A stretch of DNA of 64,000 bases from Phycisphaerales bacterium (GCA_020849615.1 JADLFW010000040.1:1-64000); one strand, 5' to 3'; counted from the first letter of the stretch, positions 42,780 to 51,387 are shown. The notes: generated from the sequence alone by a model not told the origin. A program made the numbers and translations.

Positions 42780-43973
42780 TCAGTCCTTCATCATGGGGGG
42801 GAAGAAGACCTCAGCCCAGACGGGGAAGTGGTCGCTGGGCCAGTCGGGGGTGTCGGGCGGGGGTCGCCAGACGCCGCCCGCCGTGATCTCGAGGTTGCGG
42901 GAGGGGAGGATGTAGTCCACGCGGAGCTTGAAGAGGGCGGTGTCATCGGCGTCGAGGCCCGGCCACGGGACATCGGAGGTGGGGGTGAACTCGAAGCTGA
43001 TGCGTTCGCAGCCGCGGAGGGCGGTGGTGATGGGCTGCTTGAAGCCATCGCCCTCATCGGGATCGGCGTTGAGGTCGCCGAGGATGATGAAGGAGGCGCG
43101 GCGGTCGAGGCCGCCCTGGCGGTCCTTGTCATCGACGAGGTAGGTGGCGCTCGTGATGTAGTCGGCCCAGAAGCGGATCTCATCGTGGTTGCGTCGGGCG
43201 TTGCGTTTGTCCGGCCCGTCGAAGGCGGGCGGGGTGGGGTGGCTGCAGAGGAAGTGGACGGTGCGGCCATCGGGGAACTGGATGGGGATATCCCAGTGGC
43301 TCTTGGAGCTGAGGCGGGCGACGGCTTTCTCCGCATCGTCGTACCAGGGTCGGCCATCCGGCGACTGGGGAAGAAAGGCGCCCGGCATGTAGTCCCAGGG
43401 CAGGAGGCGGAAGGTGCGGATCTCATCGGCGAGGATGGTGAGGCGTTCATCGACGAGGAGGGCCATGCCGTACTGGCCGGGGAAGGTGCCGAAGCCCCAG
43501 CAGTCCTCGGCGTACGCGCGGGCCTCGGCGTCGGGGGGTGATGTGGAGATGGCGGGGGGCGTGGTGATGATGCGGCCATCGTTGTTGAGGTCGAGGCCGC
43601 TGGGGACGCCGGTGTTGACGGGGGCCATGAAGGCCTTGTAGCGGAGGGCGGGGAGGCCGGGGATCTGGGGGACGGCGAGGAAGGCATCGGCGAAGCGCTG
43701 GCCGTTGAGGCCCGGCCCGGCGGCGGGGTCGAAGCCGGGGGAGTCGGGCCCGTCGTAGGCGATCTCGTTGAGGAGGATGATGTTGGGGGCGAGGCGCTGG
43801 ATGACCTCGGCGAGGCGCTTGGCGCGGGGGGAGCTGGGATTCTGGAGGTCTTCAGTGCGGAGGTCCTCGACGTTGAAGGTGGCGATGCGGGCGGTGGTCT
43901 GGGCCGGGGCCGGCGCGGCGAGGCTGGCGAGGGCGGCGAGAACGAGGATCGGGGGGCTGCGCATGGGCGGCAT
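42780..43973 (-). CDS. Secreted endonuclease/exonuclease/phosphatase (EEP) family protein
   Basis: A 397-residue exported EEP-superfamily phosphohydrolase. It has a signal peptide (cut after APAQ), ATFNVEDLR and NIILLNEIAYDG for metal binding, SHPTPPAFDG, GDLNADPDEGDG and PSDHFPVWAEVFF at the end carrying the catalytic Asp/His. The substrate could be nucleic acid, phosphoester or sphingolipid headgroup; sequence alone cannot tell. It is the last chromosomal gene before the mobile island and reads away from it. Confidence 0.88.
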   Translation of the reverse strand: MPPMRSPPILVLAALASLAAPAPAQTTARIATFNVEDLRTEDLQNPSSPRAKRLAEVIQRLAPNIILLNEIAYDGPDSPGFDPAAGPGLNGQRFADAFLAVPQIPGLPALRYKAFMAPVNTGVPSGLDLNNDGRIITTPPAISTSPPDAEARAYAEDCWGFGTFPGQYGMALLVDERLTILADEIRTFRLLPWDYMPGAFLPQSPDGRPWYDDAEKAVARLSSKSHWDIPIQFPDGRTVHFLCSHPTPPAFDGPDKRNARRNHDEIRFWADYITSATYLVDDKDRQGGLDRRASFIILGDLNADPDEGDGFKQPITTALRGCERISFEFTPTSDVPWPGLDADDTALFKLRVDYILPSRNLEITAGGVWRPPPDTPDWPSDHFPVWAEVFFPPMMKD

Positions 43974-44021
43974 TGTTGGCGGGCGGGTGGTTCATAGACT
44001 TGGGAGATTCGGTCGGTGCAG

Positions 44022-44060
44022 GTCCCGGTAGCTCAGCTGGACAGAGCAGCGGTCTTCTAA
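44022..44060 (+). pseudogene. 5' half of split tRNA-Arg(UCU); left island junction (attL)
   Basis: Contains the 5' acceptor strand GTCCCGG, a complete D arm (GCTC...GAGC), the 5' anticodon stem GCGGT and the anticodon loop CTTCTAA, then stops matching a tRNA. The missing part is found at 55711-55752. Joined, they make a 74-nt tRNA-Arg with a perfect acceptor stem and anticodon stem (one G-T pair) and anticodon TCT. D-loop A20, an Arg identity base, is present. Confidence 0.92.
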
Positions 44061-44170
44061 GGGCTGATCGCGGCCTGTAGCCGTTGCCCCAGGTGTTGTA
44101 AACGCCGTGTTCCATAGGGATTTCTGAACGGTCCGTCTGTAGCCGTCACGCACGGGTATGGAGGGACCGA

Positions 44171-44193
44171 CCTTACCAAGGCCCTTGGTAAGG
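44171..44193. promoter_or_regulatory. Perfect 10-bp inverted repeat before int
   Basis: Arms CCTTACCAAG and CTTGGTAAGG around GCC, 15 bp before the integrase ATG. The same half-site occurs at 52267-52299 and 55621-55642. Possible integrase/excisionase arm site or repressor operator. Confidence 0.65.
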
Positions 44194-44208
44194 AATCGGA
44201 GGTCCGAT

Positions 44209-45783
44209 ATGGAGCGTCGCGTTTACCTGACGAATGACGGGGTGGCGGAGTGTCGGTCCCAGGCGGCCCAGGCAGGGGAACCCCTCGTCTTCACCGACGA
44301 CCGGCTGAAGGGGTTCCTGTTGAAGGTGTCCGGCGATACGGCCACCTTCTACGTCCAACGCGAAGTCGGCGGGAAGACGGTCCGCGTGGCCCTGGGGCGA
44401 GCCGGCGGGAAGCGGACGGCCTCCGACTTCCGCGACTTGGCGGAAAAGGTCCGGGGCGAACTGGGGGACGCGAACACGGCCGCCAAGGCCGGGGACGCGG
44501 CGGAGGTCGGCCGGATCGTCGCCCGCGTCCGGGATCGGCTGGAGCGGGACGGAGCGCCCCAGCGCCGGTCGGAACAGTTCGACCCGTCCCCGGTCGCCCA
44601 GGTGAACGGGGACGCGGCCCAGGTCATGGACCCGGCCGCCCAGGCGATGACGGATGAAGCGAAGTGGCGGGCGCTGACGCTCGCCCAGGCGATGGAGGAA
44701 CACTTCGCCAAGATGCGCCGGCGCGATCGCGCCCGCTCGGTGGGGTCGATGGGCGATGAGATGACCCGCTACCTGGGCGAGTGGATGGAGCGGCCCATCG
44801 CCGGCATCACGCGGACGGAGTGTGTGGACCGCCACGGCGCGGTTTGCGATGACCACGGCGGGACGGTAGCCAACAAGGCGTTCCGCAACCTCCGCGCGGT
44901 CTGGAACACGGCCGCGAGCAAGCGGGAGGCCGATGAGAATTACGGGGCAGTGAACCCCGTTCGTCGGTTCGGTGACGTGTGGCATGAGGAAGCGAAGGGG
45001 AAGCCCATCGAATGGGAGGCGCTCCCCGAGTGGGCCGCCCAGGTGAACGCGATTCGGAACTCCGTCCGTTGCGATTGGTACTGGTTTGTGGCGCTCAGTG
45101 CGTTACGGAGCCTTGACGCCCGGACGCTCCGCTGGGATCAGGTGAACCTCACCGACAAACAGGCGTGGTACGTCAACGCGGCGGGGGAGCGGGTGTCCCT
45201 GCCGGCGAAGTCGATGCACCGGCCATGCCCGAAGGGCGGGGAGCGCAAGGCGTTCACCGTTCCCCTGTCCGCGCCGGCCGTCGAAATCCTGAAGCGCCGC
45301 AAGGCGGAGAACGCGGCGCTGTTCGGCGACGATGACGGGTGGGTGTTCCCGGCGCGCGACAAGTCCGGGGGCGTGATTCACCTGTCGGAGCCGAAGCAAC
45401 AGGACTACCGGCGGGACGCCGAAGGGCGAATCCTCCGCTTCAAGCGGAACAAGGCCGGCGAGTGGGTGCCTGATCCGAAGGGCCAGCCCCGGAAGTTCAC
45501 GGCGCTCGCCAACCCGCACCGGCTCCGCCACACGTTCGCCAGTACGGGCGATGAGGAAGGGGTCAACGTGTCGGAGCGGGTGATGAAGGGTCTGATGAAC
45601 CACACGCCCGACAGTACGAACATGAACCACAGGTACAACCGGCCCAGCATGGACGCGATGCGGGCCGCGACGGAGAAGGTGTCCGCGTTCCTGATCCGCA
45701 AGGCCGGGACGGTGCCGGCCGCCGCGAACCCGGCGGCCCTGATCGTCCCGGAGGACCGGAAGGCGAAGCGGGCCAGCGCGTAG
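44209..45783 (+). CDS. int: Tyrosine recombinase (island integrase)
   Basis: A 524-residue tyrosine-type site-specific recombinase. The N-terminal region (LVFTDDRLKGFLLKVSGDTA) resembles the DUF4102/arm-binding part of P4-like integrases. A core-binding domain follows, then the catalytic domain with Arg in SALRSLDARTLRW, the box HRLRHTFAS and the nucleophile Tyr in STNMNHRYNRP. It starts at ATG 44209 with GGAGG 6 nt upstream, 149 bp inside attL. It should catalyse recombination at the CTTCTAA core in the tRNA-Arg anticodon loop. Confidence 0.93.
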   Translation: MERRVYLTNDGVAECRSQAAQAGEPLVFTDDRLKGFLLKVSGDTATFYVQREVGGKTVRVALGRAGGKRTASDFRDLAEKVRGELGDANTAAKAGDAAEVGRIVARVRDRLERDGAPQRRSEQFDPSPVAQVNGDAAQVMDPAAQAMTDEAKWRALTLAQAMEEHFAKMRRRDRARSVGSMGDEMTRYLGEWMERPIAGITRTECVDRHGAVCDDHGGTVANKAFRNLRAVWNTAASKREADENYGAVNPVRRFGDVWHEEAKGKPIEWEALPEWAAQVNAIRNSVRCDWYWFVALSALRSLDARTLRWDQVNLTDKQAWYVNAAGERVSLPAKSMHRPCPKGGERKAFTVPLSAPAVEILKRRKAENAALFGDDDGWVFPARDKSGGVIHLSEPKQQDYRRDAEGRILRFKRNKAGEWVPDPKGQPRKFTALANPHRLRHTFASTGDEEGVNVSERVMKGLMNHTPDSTNMNHRYNRPSMDAMRAATEKVSAFLIRKAGTVPAAANPAALIVPEDRKAKRASA

Positions 45784-45800
45784 AATCGTCCGTAACGCTT

Positions 45801-45874
45801 GCCCCCGTGGCGCAATCGGATAGCGCTCCGGTCTTCTAAATCGGTGGTTGCTGGTTCGAGTCCAGCCGGGGGCG
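45801..45874 (+). tRNA. Island-borne tRNA-Arg (anticodon UCU)
   Basis: A complete 74-nt tRNA: acceptor GCCCCCG/CGGGGGC with discriminator G, D arm GCGC...GCGC with A20, anticodon stem CCGGT/ATCGG, loop CTTCTAA, T arm GCTGG-TTCGAGT-CCAGC. It lies 17 bp after int on the same strand. Its stems differ from the split host tRNA, so it is not a duplicate made by integration; it has the same anticodon and can replace the lost function. It contains GGTCTTCTAAATCG, the same 14 bases as the reconstructed chromosomal target. Confidence 0.96.
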
Positions 45875-45875
45875 T

Positions 45876-47156
45876 TCAGGAACCTTCGCGGTATTGTTCA
45901 AGCCATGTTGCAGCGGGCGCGAAGGTCGGCTCAATCGTTTCTTCGTCGAGTTCCTCCGCGAGCGTGGCCTGTTTCCGGGCGGCCTCCGTCAGCCATCGCT
46001 CGGCTCGCGCCGCACGTTGTTCCGGCGTCCGCCGTGAGTAGTGGGTTCCCTCCGCGATCATGCGGGCGATGAAGTGCTTCGTCGCGGCGGCCAAGTTGTT
46101 CTTGCTTTCAAGCCATGCCCTCACGTTCGCCGCAGAGCCGGTGCGCTCCAGCGCGCTGAACAGGTCGCCACTGTGAACTGTTTGGTCCTTCACGTGCGCC
46201 AGAAGGTCGTTCTCCGCGAGGACAGACAAATCGCGCTCCGGCAGGAACTCCCCGACGACGGGATGCGAGTAGAGATGGGGCAGGGCAATGCCGCCCCCTT
46301 CGTCTTGGAACCCGGCGAGAGAGAGTCGGCGCAGGCTCTGACTGGGGCCGGTAGCAAACCCTGCGGCTCCCAGTCCAACGCACGCCACGCCGAAGGCATC
46401 GGCGAAGTTCACGAACACAAAGTCGTATCCACACTTCACGAACGCCCGAGTCAGGTGCGCGTATGCGCGAGAAACAGATTCCGGCGGCTGAAGTGGGTGG
46501 TGCGATTGCAGTTGTGCAACCACGATGTATGCGCCGCTCACGCCGTCACGGGAGGACACCTGATCCACGATAGTGTCCAGGAATCCGCCCGCGTTGAATG
46601 CCGCATCGTTCAGCACACCCTCAGAGAGGGCCACCGTGGCAACGATTGGTTGCCCAACGTCGATATCCTGGGCCGCCTCCAGCCCCGCGTCGATCCACTC
46701 GCCCTGCGCTTGTGCTTCGTCCTCTCGCTCGTCGATCAATGGCGTTGGAAGGATGATGTGGGTACAGCCCCTGTCAGCCTGAAACTCGACGGCGGAGCGC
46801 GCTGCGGGCGCAATGTCGTCGCCAGTCGGTGCCGCGCCCGGCCAGCGGCGAGCGATCATCCCCTGAATGCGCGCCTGCCACTTGGGAAGGGACGTATTGC
46901 CGCTATCGAAGTCGGGCAGATCGGTCACGCCGAACCAGGGGTAGGTTGCCAGTCGCGCGCAAACCTTGGTGCGCCGGCTCGCTTCCAGGCCGGCAAGGTA
47001 CAACTGTGGGTCGAACAACTGCCACGCGAAGTCGCTCAGCACGCTTCGCCGCATGCGCTCAGCGTGGTTCCCGGCAGCCAGGTAGACCGCGCCGTGCAGC
47101 GAGTCGGCGAAGTGAGAAGACTTCCACTGGTACCCCTCGTTGAGTGCGAACATCAC
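45876..47156 (-). CDS. Unknown alpha/beta protein of the kinase module
   Basis: A 426-residue cytoplasmic protein that I do not recognise. Its middle alternates strands and helices like an alpha/beta barrel: TKVCARLATYPWF, CTHIILPTPLID, GQPIVATVALSEGVL, SGAYIVVAQLQS, then FVFVNFADAFGVACVGLGAA with a Gly-rich turn GFATGPSQSL. That last part recalls phosphate-binding turns of TIM barrels, including tRNA-guanine-transglycosylase-like proteins, but this is only a resemblance. The C-terminal 100 residues are helical and charged. It overlaps the kinase gene by 4 nt (ATGA). Probably the effector or target of the kinase. Confidence 0.72.
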   Translation of the reverse strand: MMFALNEGYQWKSSHFADSLHGAVYLAAGNHAERMRRSVLSDFAWQLFDPQLYLAGLEASRRTKVCARLATYPWFGVTDLPDFDSGNTSLPKWQARIQGMIARRWPGAAPTGDDIAPAARSAVEFQADRGCTHIILPTPLIDEREDEAQAQGEWIDAGLEAAQDIDVGQPIVATVALSEGVLNDAAFNAGGFLDTIVDQVSSRDGVSGAYIVVAQLQSHHPLQPPESVSRAYAHLTRAFVKCGYDFVFVNFADAFGVACVGLGAAGFATGPSQSLRRLSLAGFQDEGGGIALPHLYSHPVVGEFLPERDLSVLAENDLLAHVKDQTVHSGDLFSALERTGSAANVRAWLESKNNLAAATKHFIARMIAEGTHYSRRTPEQRAARAERWLTEAARKQATLAEELDEETIEPTFAPAATWLEQYREGS

Positions 47157-47962
47157 GGGCCTCCCAATGCCGCGAATCGTGCCGCCGCGTCGGTAGGCCG
47201 ATTCGCCGGTGTGAAATCCAGCATCTGTTCCACGATCTTTACGAACCCCGCCGGGAGGTCGCCCCGCGCGGTGAGTGGAGCGGTATTGACGGGTGCGGGC
47301 GTCGTCAAATCGCGCCCGCCGAACGGGTGCACCTTCGCCGCGAGCATGTAGAGAGTGATGCCGAGAGAGAACACGTCGGAGTGGATCGTCAACGCCTTCC
47401 GGCCCCGCGCTTGTTCGGGCGACCGGAATCCCTGGGTGCCCGGCGACCCGCCGATGGTCAAGTCGGAGCGGTCCAGGTGACGGGCGAAGCCAACGTCCAC
47501 CAACACGTAGTGCCCGTCTGCCGCCCTGACGATATTGGCCGGCTTGATGTCTCGGTGAACGATGCGCTTGGACCAGAGCGTGTTGATTGCCGTCGATACC
47601 TCCGTGCCGATCTTGATAAGTTCAGCGGGAGAGACGGCCGCAGCCCCTGCGCGTAGATGCTGGGTTAGGTCGCCGCCGTCGTGCAGTTCGTACGCCAGAA
47701 TCCGAACGGGATCGTTGTCGAGCGTCGCGGAGAAGTGGCGTAGGAGCCGCACGACATGCGGACAGGTCAGTTGGGACAACAGGTCGATCTCTCGATCAAC
47801 CCGCCGAGTATCCGCGTTGGTCTTGAACACCTTGACGGCGGCATTCGCCGCATCACACGTACCGCGAAACACCGTCCCCTGTCCTCCGCCGCCCAAAGGT
47901 GCGGCGACGGTGATACCAGCGGGCAGCACAGAGCGCAAGCGATCAAGGGCAGGGTCTGGCAT
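47153..47962 (-). CDS. Serine/threonine protein kinase of the island
   Basis: A 269-residue, soluble Hanks-type kinase domain with no membrane or sensor part. Visible motifs: Gly-rich loop PLGGGGQGTVFRG, VAIK-type Lys in AAVKVF, catalytic loop VHRDIKPANIV, DFG replaced by DVG in VLVDVGFARHL, activation segment GTQGFRSPEQARG, and DVFSLGITLYMLAA. All catalytic residues are present, so it should be active. Being only a kinase core, it needs partners for sensing: the genes on both sides (gap of 28 bp upstream, ATGA overlap downstream). Free-standing kinases of this type are known in anti-phage systems. Confidence 0.9.
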   Translation of the reverse strand: MPDPALDRLRSVLPAGITVAAPLGGGGQGTVFRGTCDAANAAVKVFKTNADTRRVDREIDLLSQLTCPHVVRLLRHFSATLDNDPVRILAYELHDGGDLTQHLRAGAAAVSPAELIKIGTEVSTAINTLWSKRIVHRDIKPANIVRAADGHYVLVDVGFARHLDRSDLTIGGSPGTQGFRSPEQARGRKALTIHSDVFSLGITLYMLAAKVHPFGGRDLTTPAPVNTAPLTARGDLPAGFVKIVEQMLDFTPANRPTDAAARFAALGGP

Positions 47963-47990
47963 GAAGTGCCCCGGACGAGGGCACCTTCTC

Positions 47991-48599
47991 TCAGACGCGC
48001 GAGAGGGCGTATTCGCGGTGCCACGAATGAAGTCTAGCCTTCCGACTGGCGATCATGCACGCGACCCCCTGGGCGTCGTATGCCATGAGGCCGACACCGG
48101 CCGCGCGGAAGGCGGACTCGTGTTGGATGGCTAAGTCCGCGCTGGGTTTGGGAAGCAGCACGAACGCCCGATCGGCATACCGCCGGTATGCCGTCGCCTG
48201 CGCGAGGGCATCGCGCCAGCGGGTCAACTTCGCCTCTACCGCGATCACTTCCGCCGCCTGAACCCAGGATGCCCGCACCTCAACGATGCCGCGCTCGCGC
48301 GACTTGACCAGTCGCCATTCCGACAATCGTCCCTCTAGCAGGTCGCGTACTTCATCGGCCGACATGAAGACGTGACGGCCGATCGTCTCCGGCCGAGCCG
48401 ATCCAAGGCGACGGAGCGTTGACAGCACGATGCACTCGGCGACGGTAAGCGGCGCTTCCGGTCGCACGAGGTCCGCGCGAGACCGCAGAATCACTACGTC
48501 GGCGATCGACGGACCGATGGGTAACTCGTGCGTTACGCGCACCTGATCGGGACAGAGGCAAAGGGCCGCTAGGACGAACGGAGTCGCCCGTCGAACCAT
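47991..48599 (-). CDS. PD-(D/E)XK nuclease-like protein of the kinase module
   Basis: A 202-residue protein (an ATG at 48641 would add 14 residues). The region IADVVILRSRADLV followed later by EVIAVEAKLTRWRDALAQAT fits the D...ExK active-site pattern of restriction-endonuclease-like folds, where the Glu and Lys are in VEAKL, and the QATAYRRYADRAFVLLP helix-strand pair is the usual next element. A winged-helix-like stretch lies between (LTVAECIVLSTLRRLGSARP). First gene of the leftward module. Nuclease activity is inferred; it could also be a structural member of the fold. Confidence 0.65.
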   Translation of the reverse strand: MVRRATPFVLAALCLCPDQVRVTHELPIGPSIADVVILRSRADLVRPEAPLTVAECIVLSTLRRLGSARPETIGRHVFMSADEVRDLLEGRLSEWRLVKSRERGIVEVRASWVQAAEVIAVEAKLTRWRDALAQATAYRRYADRAFVLLPKPSADLAIQHESAFRAAGVGLMAYDAQGVACMIASRKARLHSWHREYALSRV

Positions 48600-48698
48600 G
48601 CCACGCTCTGTAATCCGCCTAGTACTCGCCACTGGACACATGGTATCGGTTTCGCCCCCGGCTGGCGCTCCAGTTGTTCCGGCTGTTTCCGTCCCGGC

Positions 48699-48947
48699 TC
48701 AATCCGCCGGATACCTCCCGTGGAAGAAATCCCGGAGGGCGAGTACGTCCGAACCCGGGAACGCCTCCGACGCCTCCGCCATTTCCTCCAGCCCAGGGCG
48801 AGTCACCGGGCCAGCTCCGTCGGTCTGTTGCTGACAGGCGAGCCGGACGATTGCGCCGATGGTGGCATCGTTGATCGGGCCGCGATGCCGGGTGAATCGC
48901 GTAACCAACGGGGTCAGGAACGCGGCCCATTCCGCATTGGTCCTCAT
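48699..48947 (-). CDS. Small island protein, unknown function
   Basis: An 82-residue, mostly helical protein starting MRTNAEWAAFLTPLVTRFTR and ending LALRDFFHGRYPAD. The ATG overlaps the stop of the scaffold-like gene by 4 nt (ATGA), so it belongs to the same packaging-type operon. No family recognised. Confidence 0.65.
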   Translation of the reverse strand: MRTNAEWAAFLTPLVTRFTRHRGPINDATIGAIVRLACQQQTDGAGPVTRPGLEEMAEASEAFPGSDVLALRDFFHGRYPAD

Positions 48948-49633
48948 CGCCGGCCTTCCCCGGCGAGCGTCACGCCGAACTGCCGGGCCGCCTGACGGGC
49001 GCGGTCCATGCCGAAGCGCCGTTCGTACAGCGCCTGACCCGTGATGGAGTAGCGGGGCGAAGCGGGGTCGAACACCGACACGTCACCGGATGGACCGCCC
49101 CGGCCGCTCCCCCCGGACGCGCCACCCCCAACCGACTTCGGGAACCAATGGCCCCGAAGCGCCGTCAGGCGCGACGCGACGAACTGCGCCGGCGTCATGC
49201 CGGCCGCTTCGCCCGTGTCCCCGCCCTTGGTGACGACGGCCCCGGCCGAATCGAGGTGGAACAGACCGCGCATCATGGCCGTGGCATCGGGGGCGTTGTC
49301 TTTGATGAGGGCGGACGCGCCAAGGGCCGCGCCGATCGCGCCCTCAACCTTCTCCGCCGCACGCTCGGCCCTGATCGCGTCCCGCTCCGCTACGGCCTTG
49401 TCCCGCTCGGTCGTGGCGGCCGACAGCGCGGCGTCAGACTCCGCCTTGGCGGGCGCGAGCCGCGCGGCAACGATCTTCTCTACGGCCTCATCGTCGGCCG
49501 CGCTCAGGCCGACCTTCGCGCGCGTCGCCGTGTGGTCGGTGCGTTCGGCGTCCAGCGCCTTCCGCAACTTGGCGATTGCCTCATTCGCTTCCTCCAGGGT
49601 GGCCGGAGCCTTGTCGGTGTTGGTGTCCGCCAT
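48944..49633 (-). CDS. Phage scaffold-like protein
   Basis: A 229-residue acidic protein with a long coiled coil at the start (LEEANEAIAKLRKALDAERT and AATTERDKAVAERDAIRAER). A compact region FHLDSAGAVVTKGG...GMTPAQFVASRLTALR and a Gly/Ser-rich tail beginning GGGASGGSGRGG follow. This order of coiled coil, LD.DG strand, 'tpaefv' helix, phrase HWFP and glycine tail is common in phage capsid scaffold and related minor structural proteins. No capsid protein is encoded next to it, so it may act on a helper phage's capsid. Starts at a TAATG junction with the gene upstream. Confidence 0.65.
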   Translation of the reverse strand: MADTNTDKAPATLEEANEAIAKLRKALDAERTDHTATRAKVGLSAADDEAVEKIVAARLAPAKAESDAALSAATTERDKAVAERDAIRAERAAEKVEGAIGAALGASALIKDNAPDATAMMRGLFHLDSAGAVVTKGGDTGEAAGMTPAQFVASRLTALRGHWFPKSVGGGASGGSGRGGPSGDVSVFDPASPRYSITGQALYERRFGMDRARQAARQFGVTLAGEGRR

Positions 49634-50367
49634 TAGGCCGCGCCCCCTTCCAGGGCCGCGAGCGCCCTCTCCGCGCGAGCGCCGGCCGTGTCACCGACGC
49701 CGGCGAGTGCGCCGAAGCGGTCGATGAACGCCCCGCCGGCCGTGCGCAACCGCTTCGCCAGTACGTCAATCTCCGCGCGGCGCTTGAACGCCTCCGGCGC
49801 GAACGTCGATTCCGCGTCGGCCCGAAGTTGCGCGGCCTCATCGGCCGTCAGGCCGGCGAGCCGGGGCATCGCCAGAATCCCGGCGATGAACTCTCGGTCG
49901 CCCTCCCGGATCGCGTCCTGAATCGCGCTCATCCGCTTCATCCTGTCCAGTGAGCGGATGAACTCCCGCACCTCTGCGCCGCGGGCGTTGTCCGTCACGC
50001 TCACTCTGGCGGCATCGACCCCGACGGCCTGGGCGACTTCGGCATTCGCCTTGGTGCGATGCTCGCCCAGGGCGGACAGGGAGTCCTCAAGCGCCTTGGT
50101 CGCGCCGGCTAGCGACTTCTGCGCTCCGCGCCGGAGCCGGTCCGACGCGGCCTGATCCCGGCCGGCGTTGCGGCTCGCGGACTCCGCCTCCAGCAACTTG
50201 CCGGTAGCGTCCTCCATCGCACCCATGCCGGCAAGGGCGGACGTGAACTCCGCGCTGTAGACGGGTTGGCCGGCGTTCTCGCCGATGACGTGCGCCGCTT
50301 GGCGGTCGGTGATGTTCGCCCGCCCGATGCTCGGGGACGGAAGGTCGGTTACGTTTCTGTCGGCCAT
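49633..50367 (-). CDS. Phage-type helical protein, unknown function
   Basis: A 244-residue helical protein rich in Ala, Arg and Glu, beginning MADRNVTDLPSPSIGRANIT. A Shine-Dalgarno GGAG lies 9 nt before this ATG, which is why the longer frame was not used. Long helices such as LDRMKRMSAIQDAIREGDRE suggest a coiled-coil structural protein. It is 1 nt from the scaffold-like gene, so it is probably part of the same particle-related operon. No named family. Confidence 0.65.
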   Translation of the reverse strand: MADRNVTDLPSPSIGRANITDRQAAHVIGENAGQPVYSAEFTSALAGMGAMEDATGKLLEAESASRNAGRDQAASDRLRRGAQKSLAGATKALEDSLSALGEHRTKANAEVAQAVGVDAARVSVTDNARGAEVREFIRSLDRMKRMSAIQDAIREGDREFIAGILAMPRLAGLTADEAAQLRADAESTFAPEAFKRRAEIDVLAKRLRTAGGAFIDRFGALAGVGDTAGARAERALAALEGGAA

Positions 50368-50633
50368 TGCTCGCTTCTCCATGCGGTCCACTTCGCCCGG
50401 CAACACACACGGGCCGTCGAAACCTCCGCCGACGCTTTCGCGCCGTGACGAACGGAGGCCGGTACGCCAAACCCCGACGGCCCACGCCAATGAGCGCCGG
50501 GGCAAACTGGAAACCCGGTTCGTTCACCCGATGGGCGAGCGCCGGGGAATCTGCCCGTGTGCTGACTCACGGGCGTTCGTTCAAACCGGCGGACGGCCTG
50601 TCGGTCCGCCGCGCCGGGGAGCAAAGGGCCAGT

Positions 50634-51041
50634 TCAACCGGCGGCGCGCATCGGCAAGGCCACCGAGCAACGCACCGCGTCACCGATCAGCGCGAACACC
50701 AACAGACAAGCGCGAGACTCCAGGTCCCCGGCGTCCCCGCAAGGCGGGAGCGCATCATCGGGGCCGGGATCGTCGGACGTGGCATCGACCCACCGGCCGT
50801 CGTGAATGTCGCGGAGCCACCCGAGCGCGGCGGCCGTCGGCCCGATGCGGGCGCGACACTCGCGGCAAGCGCGGCGTATGTGGTCAGGCATCGCGCGGGC
50901 CGCGCCTTCATCGTCGGCGAGTCGGATAGCGCGGAGGACGGCGCGGGCGGTCGTGTCCTTGATGACGAATGACGCGATGATCTGATCGGCGAGCGTCGCG
51001 GCGTCGGTGGACGTGGCAATCGTGGTGCCTTCCTTGCTCAT
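50634..51041 (-). CDS. Hypothetical island protein
   Basis: A 135-residue protein starting MSKEGTTIATSTDAATLADQ. It has a helical middle with three Cys (IRRACRECRAR plus CGDAGD) and a hydrophobic end LLVFALIGDAVRCSVALP. No domain recognised. A 266-bp gap separates it from the next gene to the left; that gap contains a 7-bp hairpin at 50553-50574 and no gene. Confidence 0.55.
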   Translation of the reverse strand: MSKEGTTIATSTDAATLADQIIASFVIKDTTARAVLRAIRLADDEGAARAMPDHIRRACRECRARIGPTAAALGWLRDIHDGRWVDATSDDPGPDDALPPCGDAGDLESRACLLVFALIGDAVRCSVALPMRAAG

Positions 51042-51108
51042 TGCACCACAATCGTACAAGTTAGATTACATAGTGGCAATGCAAGTCATTACATAGCAAT
51101 GGTTACGG

Positions 51109-51387
51109 CTACAACGAATCGAGCGCGGAGCGGTTCTCCGCCTGACGCTTCGCGTTCTCCGCGTTGCGGCGCTTGGCGTAGGCGTCCCATTGCTCGCGCG
51201 TCATGGGGCCATTGAGGGGAACGGTCGTGAACACGTTACCCCCACCTTGTACCCAGAGGTATCCGCGCTCCAGGTCCCGCGCCTCATCGGGCGTCAAGGT
51301 CTGGCCCGCCTGTCGCTTCATCTGCAACAGGCGAATCCGGTTGTTGTGGCGCAGGCAGGACGCGGACTCGTTCTCGTTCGTAGCCAT
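51109..51387 (-). CDS. Small hypothetical island protein overlapping the terminase-like gene
   Basis: A 92-residue basic protein starting MATNENESASCLRHNNRIRL, with a central helix and a charged C-terminal helix (REQWDAYAKRRNAENAKRQA). It overlaps the end of the terminase-like gene by about 104 bp in another frame, which is long but possible in such compact elements. Function unknown. Confidence 0.5.
   Translation of the reverse strand: MATNENESASCLRHNNRIRLLQMKRQAGQTLTPDEARDLERGYLWVQGGGNVFTTVPLNGPMTREQWDAYAKRRNAENAKRQAENRSALDSL

Noticed and set aside
50087-50527. 146-codon minus-strand frame beside the 244-residue phage-type gene
   Set aside because: It overlaps that gene and is Arg/Pro/Gly-rich; the chosen start of the neighbour has a clear ribosome site.
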